Positions 1 through 13,059 are shown, counted from the first letter of the stretch. The stretch is DNA of 64,000 nucleotides from Puccinellia tenuiflora (GCA_012064385.1 QRDG01002536.1:1-64000), one strand, 5' to 3'. Made by a program: numbers and translations. The notes: generated by a model from the sequence alone, not told the origin.

Positions 1-144
1 AACACCGGAGGGTCTCCATGCCATGTAGCATGTTCAACCTCAACAAACTTAGCTAAACTATCAGCAGCACTATTTGCCTCCCTAGGACAGTGGCTAAAAG
101 ACACCGCCGTAAAACTACGGCAAAGGAAGGAGTATTCTTCATAG
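1..144 (-). mobile_element. LINE ORF2 fragment, RNase H-like C-terminal end
   Basis: Read on the - strand without a start codon, this stretch encodes a continuous peptide containing SFSHCPREANSAADSLAKF and ending WHGDPPV. This is the H-x-x-R-x-x-N-x-x-A-D-x-L-A pattern at the end of the RNase H-like domain of plant L1-type LINEs. It runs off the left edge of the window. To its right the DNA joins sequence shared with the rhodanese repeat unit. It is a remnant with no other LINE domain visible. Confidence 0.75.
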
Positions 145-257
145 AGAGCAAACAATTCAATCATGGAGCAAAATGAAAATATTGCAGCTCTCCTTCCGTG
201 TATATATATCTTATCCCCCACATGCTCAATATTTTAGCAGCGCATATGCGGGTGGAT

Positions 258-593
258 ATCTTCTTGGCGATTGCAAGCCCATGTTCCATTGATCTCACGT
301 ACCAAGAAAATCGCAATTCTCCACGATAATGACACCTCAAACCGATCTCATCATCGCCGTATAGTCCGGCTTGCGTCATGACCGCTGCCACTGGATCAAA
401 CCTTCTACTTAAAAGTCTAATGTTCCCTCCGTATCATAATATAAGATGTTTTAGATATTTACATATGAATTACGTACGGAGCAAAATAAGTTCATCTACA
501 CACTTAATACGTCTATATACATCCGTACGTAATCAATATGGAAATATCTAAAACATCTTGCTCTCCCCCCTACCCCCCCCCCCCCCCTAACTA
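258..593. repeat. Segmental duplication, left outlier (partner 45987-46390)
   Basis: The stretch is near-identical to 45987-46390, which lies upstream of rhodanese copy G. It carries the same truncated or complete MITE and the same C-rich tract. Copy 1 continues at 13060 because a nested retroposon and LTR element now separates the two halves. A copy equivalent to G probably lies just left of the window. Confidence 0.85.
425..563. mobile_element. Stowaway/mariner-type MITE, right end deleted
   Basis: It begins with the inverted-repeat sequence CCCTCCGTATCATAATATAA and runs to the start of the matching right arm (AAAACATCTT). There the terminal bases are missing and the sequence jumps into a poly-C tract. 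The partner at 46152-46305 has both ends. The deletion joins at a short shared CTT/GCTC sequence. Confidence 0.8.
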
Positions 594-1592
594 GTGACAA
601 GTGGTTTTTTTATAAATAGAATATATTAATATCGAGAGATACAAATTACACCCAGCCTCTGCACCAACAAAATATCGAAAGACATCTAGGATGCACACAA
701 CGAAGAAAAAAATAAAAAAAGAGAGAAAACAAAAAAGAAAAGACCTCGTCGGAGTGATGGGACACTCGCAACAGCAACACTCTAACCACCACCAAAATAC
801 AACACCCGGATCGCAAAATGGCTCTCCAAAACAATGGCTTCAGCAAGTCCATTGTCAGGTACAACCAATGAAGGCCAGACCTTGGGTTTTCACTCTGAAG
901 AAAGACCGGGAGTCCAAAACAATGCCTTCCAAGGCCATTGCCAGGTGCAGCCAATGAATGCCAGACCTTGAGTTTTCACCCTGGACATCACGGCTCGGTA
1001 CATAGTACCACCGGAAAGCAGTCCGGCTGTGTTGCCGCCCCCTCTTGTCAAGGCCGCTGCTGCAAGTCCCCGACACCTGACACACAGAAAAACTTATGCC
1101 TAGAGTCTTCAACACAATCAAACCTCCACTCCGCCAGCACGAGCCTCCGATCCCAGCCACCAAGACTTTCTTCACTACTTGTCAATATCATGGAAATCTA
1201 TTAGACATATCACATGACCACGACAATATAGCGAAGCTTCGCGCCACACCCACATGAAGCAACTCTGGCCATATATGAGGGTGCGCACGACCGGATCATA
1301 TGAGGGTGCGCACGACCGGATCAAATCCGATCTAGATATCCAATGACGCCTTGCGCCAAACCGGAGATCACCGATGGGAAGACCGGAACACGTCGGCAGC
1401 TAGATCATGGAGGACCACATGTAGTAGATCGGCGACATGACGCTCGAAGACCAGCCGGGTCAACCGCCATTATTCAAGCAAACCAGCTGACCCCCACGCC
1501 GCTGGTCAGAACAGCAGAGGAGGAGAAGGCATACGCAGCGCAGCCCGCGCGGGCGCCACTTGCCACTTCCTCGCCGTTCCGGCTCGCCCTGA

Positions 1593-3887
1593 TGAAAGTG
1601 CATGGTTGCTCCCAAGCATGGTTTTGGTAATTAATGATAATCTCTATGGACTAATGTTTGTTTTGAGCTATATTTATAGGTGTGTCCATTGATTTGCTTG
1701 ATCTCCATTTGTTGGAATCAAGGCTAAGGGAAGAAGAAGATTTTATGTTGATCAAGGCTATGTGCAAGTTGATCAACACACAAGGCTAGTTATGTACCAT
1801 GAGGGTTCATGTGATCTCATGGTATGGTGAGCACTTGTCAATATAGCCTTGTGAACTAACCCATGATCTATGTGCTTGGTATCTCTATGTTGGGTTAGGT
1901 GTCTTGTCATGAGCTTGCATCAAAAGGAAGATCTCGTGTAGCTCATGAAGGACGGTGTCAAGTGGTGTGGTGCAAGTTCAAGATGATCAACAAGAAGATA
2001 TCATATGCTTTGAGCTTTCCATCCATTTGAAGATAAAGGCCATGTGAAGATTTTCCTTTGTGGTGCTTCTCCTATCTTGGTGTATGGGGGAGCAAAATGT
2101 GAATCTTCACCGAAGCGCAATCGAGGAAGGTGGTGCGTCTTGAGGAGATGAAAATCGTCTTCATCGACCTCAAGTGGATTAATGCGCAAGGCAAAGGTAT
2201 GATCTTGATAGGGTTTCTATTTTACCGGTCTCATGTTGTGGCGAGAGACCGGATTATAGGATAGATAACCGTACTATCAAGAGGGGCTCTCGACCGAATA
2301 TCATGATCGTATCGTCGTAAAGAGCACAAACCTTTGCATCCATGCAATCATCTTTATTGATTCTTATTTGGCTTTTATCCATGTGAGAATTTAGAGCTTG
2401 TGTTCATCTCCATACCAAGATCTAGTTCATCAAAAACGGATTTCATGAATATCTTCTTGCGTTTTTTTGTGTTGAAGGTTTTTCCCGGCATGCCCTTTTA
2501 GAGAGGTCAAACTCTCTCCTTGTGACCTCCTCCTCACATGATGGACAATGATGTTTATCTGCATAATCTTGTAGAGCTTTCCGTTGCGAGTCCAACGAGC
2601 CCAAGATCATCGAAAACGGAGTCCGGATGCGAAAGTTATGCCCGTTTTCGTTTTGCTCTTTGTGCAGTTTTTCACTAGGCCGGAAGTTCCGGTCCTTAGG
2701 CCGGAAATTCCGGCCCCCCAGAAATATCCGGCCCAAATTTCCGGCCCAAAGTTCCGTACCATGTCCAGAGAGTTCCCAGGGCGTCCGGGTCGCTCCGGGG
2801 GGTCCGAAAATTCCGGGGTAAGTGTCGGAAATTCCGGCCCGCGCAGAAAAATTGCCCCCAACGGTTGGATTTGGTGGGGAATTATTTAATGGGTCTTCTT
2901 CCCCAATGGTTCCCAAGTTTTGGAGCTTCTCTCACTCCTCCATTGTTGACCTCCAAAGCTTTGATTCCTCTCAATCCCTCCATTGATTCTTTCCCAAATT
3001 TAGGGATTCAAGAGAGGAGATCTAGATCTCTCCACCAATCAAAATCTCCTCTAAGTGAGGGGAACTAGTGGATCTAGATTTTGGGGTTGCTTTGTGTTCA
3101 TCCCCTTTGTTCTTCCTCTCTTTTTCCCCCCAAAGCATTTGTTGCTTGGTTGGAATTTGGGAGTGAATGACTTGACCACTTTGTGTGTTCTTGCCTCGTG
3201 CATTTGTTGCATCGGGTTGCTCTCCCTACGGTGATACGTGAAGATCGACGTTGAGAAGCTTGTTACTCTTGGGTGCATTGTGTTCCCAAGAGCTTTGTGC
3301 CTCTTGGGTGCATTGTGTACCCTAGACGGTGGTGGTGCCGTGAAGACTTCGACTTGTGAAGCTTCGGCAAGATTTGGGAGCCCCCAATTGAGTTGTGGGT
3401 GTGTGCCCCAAGAACGGTGTACAAAGGGCTCCGGAATCCGCCTAAAAGGATTCCGATAGTGGAAGGTGAACCAAACCTTTGGGTGCAGTTCATCGGAGAA
3501 TAGGGTGAGGCATTTGTGGCATCTTGAGTAGGCCTCTTGTGGCGAGCTCACACCCCTCCAACGAGACGTACTCCCTTAACAAGGAGGAACTCGGGAATAC
3601 ATCCTCGTCTCCGCGTGCCTCGGTTATTTCTATACCCGAGCTTTTACTTATGCAATTTACCTTGTGATAGACTTCGTGCTTGAATTTATATTTCTTGCTA
3701 TCCTCGAGTTGTTAAATTGCTTAGCATAAGTTGTTGGTGCACATAGGTGAGCCTAGTAATTAGGTTGTTGGCTTGTTAATTTAAACACCTAGTTTTATTC
3801 CGCATTTATCAAGCCTTTAACCGGAAAAGTTTTAATCGCCTATTCACCCCCCTCTAGGCGACATCCGGGACATCGTTTGTTCTTTCA
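1593..3887 (+). repeat. Left LTR of the gag-only copia element
   Basis: About 2.3 kb, starting TGAAAGTGCATGG and ending GTTCTTTCA, directly followed by the primer-binding site. Its 3' part (from about 2027) is repeated at 10228-12036 with a ~50-bp length difference near 2640-2720. Several ORFs inside it are shadows, not genes. Confidence 0.88.
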
Positions 3888-3941
3888 ATTGGTATCAGAG
3901 CCTCGTCTCTCTTGTTTGGGTTTATCGCCTAGAGAGTAAAG

Positions 3942-6280
3942 ATGTCGTTTAGAGGATTAGTGCACGATTTCATGTTTATATTCAATGGCACAAATTTTAA
4001 TGTTTGGAAAACTCATATTCTTAGTCACTTACGGGTCTTGGACCTCAATATTGAGCGTATCTTAGATATAGGTTTTTCTCCTCCAAAGGATTGCGAAAGT
4101 ACGACTTTAGAGGATGAGAAAAACATATATCTAGATGCTCTATCTTCTAATGAGTTTTGAAAATTTGTGAGTGTTGTAGTTTTCGAGTAAATCATGCCTC
4201 TCCGGGACGCTCATGAGCTTTGGACCAAGCTTCAAGATAAATATGGAGTGTCCAACGCAATTGAGGATGATTGCTCTCCCTCCACCTCCGGCCGTGACGA
4301 GCTCTCGTCTTCATCTACTTCACCAAAATGTGGTAAGCCACAAACTAATGTGATGGTGAGTAGTGATAGGTTTTGCAATATTGATAGTGAGCTCTTCTTT
4401 GATGATCTCTTATCTCTATCTTGTTGCAATACCTCATCTTTGGACCAAAACACACATAGCACTATAAATGTCATACATGCTAGTGTTGATAGTCCTTGCA
4501 TATCATCCAAAAATTGCTTAGATAAATCTAATGATGATATGCTTGCTTTATCTTGTTCCAATGATAAAAATGCTTGTGTTCCCTCTAACTCTTGCATGAA
4601 TATTAATGTAGAGGAAACTCAATTAATTGTGGAACAAGATTTGAACTTGAGTAGTTCAAAAATAAATTATTCTTCTTCATCCATCACTCATTGCCTTATG
4701 GCTAAATCTTCTTCTAGTGATGATAATGATAATAATAATGATAATAATGATGAAGAAGATGATGTGGAAAAAGCTAATGCTCTCCTTCAAAATAAAGGTC
4801 TAATGATTCTCAAAGCCCTTCCTAAAAATAAAAATGCTCAAGCTATCCTCTTTGAAATTATGGAAACGCTAATTGAGCGCGGGGAAACCATTGAGGCTTT
4901 GGTAGCTAGCCTTGAAGAAAAGGGTAAGATTGAAAGAGATGATGCTATGGAGAAGGCATCTTTAGAGGATGCTCTTGAGGAAGGAGCAAGAGACTCGTGC
5001 TTCTCTTGAGGAGAAACTAGAACCTATCGAGGAGTCTCATAACGAAATAATTGCTAAAATCATTAAAGAACGTGATCTTGCTCATGCAAAATATAAAGTG
5101 TTTAAAATGGAAAATGCTAGATTAAATAATGAGCTTGACAAGATTTCTTCTTCTATTCCTAATGTCGATGATGTTTGTGCTACTAACTCTATTTCTTGTG
5201 AAGCATCTATATATGTCGAAGGAGAATGTTGAGCTAAGGGCTCAACTTGAGTTGCTAACTAGCAAGTATGAGAAGTTGGAAGCAAGTCATGAAAAGCTAT
5301 CTAGCACTAATGATGATCTTTTAGCATCCTATGGGAAGTTGGAAGAAAATCATTAAAAGCTATCTAGCTCTAATGATGAACTTCATGCATCCTATGCTTG
5401 TCTTAGGTTAGCTCATGAGGCCATCACTACAAAGGTAACATCTAGTGAGCCTCATGTGGATAATAGCACAAACTTAACTAAAAATGCTATATTACCATGT
5501 GCTAGTCCTAGTAGTTCATCCACTAAAAATGTTGGTACATCATGTGATGAATTACTTGCTTTGCCTTGTTGCTCTAACAATGATGCATCTACCTCCTCTA
5601 GTACTTGTGTTGTCACTAACCATGTAGAGAAAAGAGGAGAGCTCAAGGCCCAAGCCACTTCTTTGAAGAAAGGCTTGGAAAAGCGTCATGAGGGGAAGAG
5701 TGCACTTGACAACATGTTGAGTGTGCAACAATCACCTAATGACAAGAGTGGACTTGGATTCAACTCCAACAACAAGAACAAGTCCAAGTTCAACAAGAAG
5801 AAGGGCCAAGTTCAAATCAAGAATCTGGCCAAGATCACTTGCTTCAAGTGCAAGCTTGAAGGGCACCACGTTCGGGATTGCCCAATGAAGAAGAAGAAGC
5901 CTCTTAGTGAGAAGCAACTAGGGAAGCGGCCTCTTGTTCAATCTCGTGCTCAACCATGAGTTGAACAAAGGCCACCTCCTAAGAAGACTCAAGTTATTGC
6001 TCCTCAAGTTGAGGAGCCTATTAAGAAGAAGAAGAGTCGGTGTTGCTACCTTTGCCGTGGCAAAGGTCATTTTGCTTCTTCATGCACTAACGGTACCTCA
6101 TCCTCTCCTATCATACTTGATGATGTATATTCTCTTAGGAAGGATACGGTTGGCAATGTGTTTGCCAAGTATGTGGGAGCTCAAAGTGGTGTCAAGAAAA
6201 GCACCATTTGGGTTCCCAAGCCTATTGTGACTAACTTCTTAGGACCCAACTTGGTTGGGGACCAACGAGCTTCAACTTGA
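3942..6280 (+). pseudogene. Degenerate copia-type gag polyprotein
   Basis: The N-terminal piece (3942-4160) has the copia gag signature FNGTNFNVWKTHILSHLR and ends at a premature stop. The reading frame continues at 4194-5009, shifts near 5000, and continues at 4969-5232 and 5129-5356. After a further stop it resumes at 5456-5959. The middle part is Ser/Asn-rich with an acidic run and a coiled-coil-like stretch (KYEKLEASHEKLSS). Two CCHC zinc knuckles follow: CFKCKLEGHHVRDC at about 5845 and CCYLCRGKGHFASSC at about 6037, which is in frame only past another stop. The gag shell would package RNA if intact. Several stops and shifts make this a pseudogene. Confidence 0.8.
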
Positions 6281-6284
6281 TCAA

Positions 6285-9200
6285 TAGGTGTTTGTGGAGG
6301 ACATTGGTGACTTGGCTATTTTTGAAGAATTAAGGGATCTTCATGGTTTTATTTCTCAAGCCAAGTCAATTGGAGGATCACATATCTATCTCATATCCAA
6401 TGCTTCCTCCTTGCGGTAACATGTATTTAATTCATATATACATTGAAAGTTGCTTGCTCCCTTGCATGTGTTAGTTTTGTTCCTAGCATGTGCTTGTATA
6501 TGTTATGCTACTCTCCTACTTGTCTTGTTACTCAAGGTTATGTAAGATAGTTGTGTATCATGTATGTGTAACTTTGTGTTGAGCTTTATTGAATCTTGTG
6601 TGGATTTCATTTGGCTCTTTGAGATATTAATGGACTATCCCATTTTGGGGGAGTGATATGCTTTGTGCAATTCACAAACCTAAAATGCGTGTACATGAGG
6701 CACACCACCTAGTATTGATATTTCAATATTATCTAGCTACTATGTGGTATGTCATATTCATGAGAAATTCAAATTCTATAATGTCCATTAATTTCTCTAG
6801 TTGGTTTTATTTGCCTCTTGTTTAAAAATAAATGAATTATCACATTATGGGGGAGTAATAAGCTATGTGCATATTACAATACCATAAAAATGTGAACATT
6901 TGAGGCTTGCCAACTAGATTTAATATTGTAAATTATCTTTTTCCTATGTGGCATGTGTGCTCAAACAAGTTCCAATTTTCCTTTGTGGTTACCCTTTGGT
7001 TCTTGTTTGTGTGAGTTTGCTTGGTGTGGTTTTTCTCTAATATCCATTTCCATATATTATGTGAGAAACCATTTGTTTCATTTTATTCTAACCATGGCTT
7101 TGCTGGTTGGTTCGAATAATTGAAACTACCAACAAACCTTATTCAATATGGCGTTTTATTTCTTATCTCTTGCCATATGCTTATTTGTTGTGAAGTTGGT
7201 CTTGAACATCATTCCTTTATACCACCGAGAAATATCTATATACTCCTTGTCCATGACAAGTGATACTAGTAATTGTGGTGGATTTTGTAGACCATCTTCA
7301 CATTGGCTCTTGCGTTGATTTGCTTTATCTATTGCCTTCCTTGCCTTTTGAATGGATCCCATTTTTCAATTGGTAGTGTTTAGTGTTGTAAATAAAATAT
7401 GGAGAGTAATGATCCCTTGTGCATGCATTTTGTATTCAAATGCAAATATCAAAGATAATGCATGGATATTGGAGGAGCATTCCTTTTTATTTAGAACACT
7501 AACCTATCTATCAATTTTTGATCCTTTCAATTGGCATTTGATTCTTTATCTTGTTTTGGTACCTTCAATTGGTATTAATTGGAATTTAATATCTCCTCCA
7601 TAGATATTTGTTCCAATTGATATTTATTGTGGGAGTCTTCATACCTTTTTGCCTTATTTTACTTTACTTGATTTCGATCAAGTATTATCCTCTTCTTGGT
7701 ACCTTTTCTCCTAGTTGGTATGTTATTTCAATTGGTATCAGAGCTTGGTGTGGTCTTTCTCCTAGTATTATCCTCTTCTTGTTATCGTGGTGTGGTCTTG
7801 GCGCTTGTCATGCTTGTCATGACAAAGCTAAGTTCACCGAAAACGATTTTCATATGCGTCTTCTATTGCGGTTTCAGTATTGGAGACTTTGCCGGTTCAT
7901 CCGTGCGGAAGATTTATCTCTTCCATTTCTTTTCAAAATCTCCTTTGCTTGTTTGCTTTTTTCAAAGGTAGCATTTGTCGTCCTCTTTCCAACAAAATTG
8001 GTGTCTTATCGATCATTTGTTGTGATGATTCAATTCCTATTGATATCTCACTTCATGTGTTGATGTGTTTTGGAATCAATCATTTGTTGATTTGATTTTT
8101 CTTCAATCATGTGTTGATTTGGATTTTGATATAATTTGGACAACCTTTTGTGTCACACTTTGGTGTGCTCTCCTCTTGGTTTACTTGGTGTTTTTGTCCA
8201 AATTGTATCTCGCTTGGCTCTAGTAAGTCTATGTATGCATATTTACTAATATATATTTTATATGGCATGCTAGTCTTTCTTGATCCAATATATAGGGGAT
8301 ACTCCACCGAATCCTAAATCGGCTAAGATGTGCATGAAATTCAATTTCATATCTATATGCACATATTTATGTGGAGTGTTTCCTATATATTGTAGTTTAT
8401 CTAACTACTATGGGACCCAATGAGTTTGGGAACCATTTTGTACTCTAATTTTGTTTTAGGTACAATGGAGATGCATTGGATGCTTGCCTCATTCATAAGG
8501 AAGGTGTTCTCACCGTGTTATTGTCGGAGTCAAGCTTTGATGACAAACCAACTCTTATCATCTTCATCGTCAATGCATCTCGGTAACAAGTATCCATCTC
8601 ATGCATACCTTTCTAGTTTCCAACCTTGTGTAGGTTGCCTCTTGGCATGAAATCTCTTATATGCAATTGTTGTGGTTTTGGCCTTTTCCTTCACTTAATA
8701 TATCTTTGTGATATGTGTGTTGAATTTGGAAAAACCTTTTCTTCAATTGATATTATTTCCTTGTGATACTTGTTGCCTAACTCAAAGCATCTCCACTATC
8801 TCTTGTTCCCTTAGTGATATGTGTGATGCATTTGATATATTTGAAGTTCATTCATATACAATGAGATAAATTTGAGCTATGTGCTAAGCTTTTAAGCAAC
8901 AATCTCGTTTGTATGTTTATGACTTCCTTTTGGAAACCTTGTTCTCCTTTTCCCGAACCATTTCGTATGTATATGGTTCATTGCGGATGTATATCTTCAA
9001 TGGTTTGTCCAATTAGAAACCTATACATATGAGAGAGGTCACCTTTTAGTTGGTATCCTAATTCTTTTGAGCTACCTTGTTTTCATCTATAATTCTTTGG
9101 TGGCTCCAAATTTGTCTCATGAGTGCTTGTCTTATTGTTTATTGGTATCTTTACTCACTCATGTATTCTTGAAGATCTTTTACTTCATGCCTACCATGGT

Positions 9201-9794
9201 AAGCATGTTGAATTTTATTGGCTAAATGTTCTCACTAGCTTTTGGCATTTTCAATTGGTTTTAGTTTCCAATTGGTATCCCTAAGCTTGTGAACATATTT
9301 CTCTAAAAGATCTTTTTATCTCGGTTGGGCCTATCTTATGTTGAATTTTTGAAAATTGATATCTCCTTATGGCTCAACCACATTTTTGGTGCAAGTGTTA
9401 TGATTTGCTTTTGCATTATGCACAATTGCACTTATTGCGTGTTCTAGATTATTTTGGGGGAGCGAGGATGCCATTTTTGTGCACTTCTCAATTGTGCATG
9501 AAAATTGGGGAGCTTCTCCGATTTTATTTAGAATTCTCGCTTTGGATCTTTTTGATTGCGTTTCTCCTTTGTGGAGATGTTTAAAATGATTTCATCCTTT
9601 TGCAATCTTTGGATCCTCAATATAGTTTGATTTCCTCTAATTTTTCGTTAAAAGGGATTGTCATCACCTTTATGGAGGAACTCATATTATATTGTCTCTC
9701 TAAATTTTTCTTCCCATTTCGGCAATCGATGCCAATGGGGGAGAAGTTTAGAGGGTTTAAGGGAATTTGGGTTTTATGCTTTCTTCCCTACACG
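6285..9794. other. Non-coding internal domain of the copia-type element
   Basis: This is AT-rich DNA with no supported ORF. It repeats phrases such as TTTTGGGGGAGTGATA and CAATTGGTAT. Purine-rich, polypurine-tract-like runs occur near 6645, 6850, 9455 and 9736. A second tRNA-Met primer-binding-site-like sequence, ATTGGTATCAGAGC, lies at about 7731-7744. Confidence 0.6.
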
Positions 9795-10230
9795 AGAGTC
9801 TTCAACACAATCAAACCTCCACTCCGCCAGCACGAGCCTCCGATCCCAGCCACCAAGACTTTCTTCACTACTTGTCAATATCATGGAAATCTATTAGACA
9901 TATCACATGACCACGACAATATAGAGAAGCTTCACGCCACACCCACATGAAGCAACTCTGGCCATATATGAGGGTGCGCACGACCGGATCAAATCCGATC
10001 TAGATATCCAATGACACCTTGCGCCAAACCGGAGATCACCGATGGGAAGACCGGAACACGTCGGCAGCTAGATCATGGAGGAGCACATGTAGCAGATCGG
10101 CGACATGACGCTCGAAGACCAGCCAGGTCAACCGCCATTATTCAAGCAAACCAGCTGACCCCCACGCCGCTGGTCAGAACAGCAGAGGAGGAGAAGGCAT
10201 ACGCGGCGCAACCCGCGCGGGCGCCACTTG
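9795..10230 (+). repeat. Copy of retroposon flank (1102-1562) inside the LTR element
   Basis: About 436 bp match the sequence just outside the left LTR. They share GAGTCTTCAACACAATC at the start and GGCGCCACTTG at the end. Differences are a handful of substitutions, mostly C/T or G/A at CpG, and one copy here of a 25-bp unit that is tandemly doubled at about 1275-1325. The segment sits where the 5' end of the right LTR should be. Confidence 0.85.
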
Positions 10231-12036
10231 AAGATAAAGGCCATGTGAAGATTTGCCTTTGTGGTGCTTCTCCTATCTTGGTGTATGGGGGAGCAAAATG
10301 TGAATCTTCACCGAAGCGCAATCGAGGAAGGTGGTGCGTCTTGAGGAGATGAAAATCGTCTTCATCGACCTCAAGTGGATTAATGCGCAAGGCAAAGGTA
10401 TGATCTTGATAGGGTTTCTATTTTACCGGTCTCATGTTGTGGCGAGAGACCGGATTATAGGATAGATAACCGTACTATCAAGAGGGGCTCTCGACCGAAT
10501 ATCGTGATCGTATCGTCGTAGAGAGCACAAACCTTTGCATCCATGCAATCATCTTTATTGGTTCTTATTAGCTTTTATCCATGTGAGAATTTAGAGCTTG
10601 TTTTCATCTCCATACCAAGATCTAGTTCATCAAAAAACGGATTTAATGAATATCTTCTTGCGTTTTTTTGTGTTGGAGGTTTTTCCGGCGTGCCCTTTTA
10701 GAGAGGTCAAACTCTCTCCTTGTGACCTCCTCCTCACATGATGGACAATAATGTTTCTCTGCATGATCTTGTAGAGCTTTCCGTTGCGAGTCCAACGAGC
10801 CCAAGATCATCGAAAACGGAGTCCGGATGCGACAGTTATGCCCGCTTCCAGTCCCCCGGAAATATCCGGCCCAAATTTCCGGCCCAAAGTTCCGGACCAT
10901 GTCCAGAGAGTTCCCAGGGCGTCCGGGTTGCTCCGGGGGGTCCGGAAATTCTGGGGTAAGTGCCGGAAATTCCGGCCCGCGCAGAAAAACTGCCCCCAAC
11001 GGTTGGATTTGGTGGGGACCTATTTAAGGGGTCTTCTTCCCCAATGGTTCCCAAGTTTTGGAGCTTCTCTGACTCCTCCATTGTTGAACTCCAAAGCTTT
11101 GATTCCTCTCAATCCCTCCAATGATTCTTTCCCAAATTTAGGGATTCAAGAGAGGACATCTAGATCTACAACTCCACCAATCAAAATCTCCTCTAAGTGA
11201 GGGGAACTAGTGGATCTAGATTTTGGGGTTGCTTTGTGTTCATCCCCTTTGTTCTTCCTCTCTTTTCCCCCCAAAGCATTTGTTGCTTGGTTGGAATTTG
11301 GGAGTGAAGGACTTGACCATTTTGTGTGTTCTTGCCTCATGCATTTGTTGCATCGGGTTGCTCTCCCTACGGTGATACGTGAAGAACGACGTTGAGAAGC
11401 TTGTTACTCTTGGGTGCATTGTGTTCCCAAGAGCTTTGTGCCTCTTGGGTGCATTGTGTACCCTAGACGGTGGTGGTGTCGTGAAGACTTCGACTTGTGA
11501 AGCTTCGGCAAGATTTGGGAACCTCCAATTGAGTTGTGGGTGTGTGCCCCAAGAACGGTGTACAAAGGGCTCCGGAATCCGCCTCGAAGGATTCCAATAG
11601 TGGAAGGTGAACCAAACCTTTGGGTGCAGTTCAGCGGAGAATAGGGTGAGGCCTTTGTGGCATCTTGAGTAGGCCTCTTGTGGCGAGCTCACACCCCTCC
11701 AACGAGACGTACTCACTTAACAAGGAGGAACTCGGGAATACATCCTCGTCTCCGCGTGCCTCGGTTATTTCTATACCCGAGCTTTTACTTATGCAATTTA
11801 CCTTGTGATAGCCTTCGTGCTTGAAGTTATATTTCTTGCTATCCTCGAGTTGTTAAATTGCTTAGCATAAGTTGTTGGTGCACATAGGTGAGCCTAGTAA
11901 TTAGGTTGTTGGCTTGTTGATTTAAACACCTAGTTTTATTCCGCATTTATCAAGCCTTTAACCGGAAAAGATTTAATCGCCTATTCACCCCCCCCCCCCC
12001 CTCTAGGCGACATCCGGGACATCGTTTGTTCTTTCA
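10228..12036 (+). repeat. Right LTR of the gag-only copia element, 5' truncated
   Basis: It matches left-LTR positions from about 2027 to 3887 and ends CTTTCA, immediately followed by the CCTGA target duplication. The first ~434 bp of the LTR (most of U3) are absent, and a short internal deletion lies near 10845. Confidence 0.87.
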
Positions 12037-12041
12037 CCTGA

Positions 12042-13059
12042 TCCCCCGTCAGCAACCAAAAGGCGATGCCATAGGAGATCACCACCACCAACCCGACGGT
12101 GCACCGCCCTGGCCACTCCCCGCGGGAAGCAAGGGAAGCAGCCGTCGCCGCATGATCAGGGGCGCCGTCGTGGCGTCCACAGGCGAACTTCCCGCAGGAT
12201 GGGAGAGTCATGCTCGCGTCGCCACTGCCCGCTCGGGCCTAGATTGGGCCCGCCCATCCCGCTGGGCGCATCCACCGCCGATCGGCCGCCCCGCCGCCGT
12301 GAGCACCAGCCAATCCCGCCGCCCTGACGACCCCGACGAGCGCCGGCCGCACGAAGGAGCTCGGGCCACCGGGTGACCTAAGGAGCCCCCAACGGCCCAT
12401 GGCCGCCGCGAGGGGAGAGCGCCCCGCCGCCGCCAGATCCGCCCGGGCTTTGCCCGACGGAGGGCGCCGGTGGCGGCAGGGAGGAGGAGGAGGGGACGGG
12501 AGGGGAAGGCCGGGTTACAACGGCAACAATTCTCCAAAGGCAACAAACCACCACGGATGCACCTCGAGCAGCCGGGAAAGAGTCCCCCCATACGATCACA
12601 TGCGCCACACGAACTTCACCTTTTATGGAATCCGTCCGACTGGAACGCAAAAGATACCGGGGCGCCGACAGTCCCGATGTGACCGAAGACCCCACATGGA
12701 CACGTTTTCCGAAGGCAACAATGTTTTCCGAAGGCAACTATCCGGAGCGACGCGTTACGCATAACACGGCCCAAAATCATCAGTTTTCACGATGAAACCC
12801 ACAGCAGACGACTGGTTTTCAAAACCAGTCCGTTTACACGACGGGACAGTGAGAACGTCATCCGACCAAGCCGACCGCTCCTTTGGCAGGGACCCGTGAT
12901 TTCCAGCCGAAAACCCACCCTAGGGGACGTGTTTTCATAAGAAAACACGGCCCCGCGCCGTCCATCACGGGCAAGGAGGACCGCCCGAGCCGCCCGAGGG
13001 GAGGGCGACGCGGTGGTAGGGTTTTCCAGTCAGAAGTGTTGGTCGGTAATTCCACCAAT
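12042..13059. other. GC-rich 5' half of the split retroposon
   Basis: About 1 kb rich in CGCC and GGCG. Overlapping ORFs occur on both strands with no recognisable domain and strongly biased composition, so I do not call any of them genes. Confidence 0.6.

Larger units (their letters stand above)
1588..12041 (+). mobile_element. Copia-type LTR retrotransposon with gag but no pol (TR-GAG-like)
   Basis: A 5-bp target duplication CCTGA (1588-1592, 12037-12041) flanks an element bounded by TGAAAG (1593) and CTTTCA (12036). The primer-binding site, complementary to the initiator tRNA-Met (TGGTATCAGAGC), follows the left LTR at about 3890. The internal region encodes only a broken gag with two zinc knuckles. 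No protease, integrase, reverse transcriptase or RNase H is visible between 6.3 and 9.8 kb, which is AT-rich DNA. Mobilisation would need proteins from another element. The right LTR lacks its first ~434 bp, which is replaced by a copy of flanking DNA. Confidence 0.85.
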
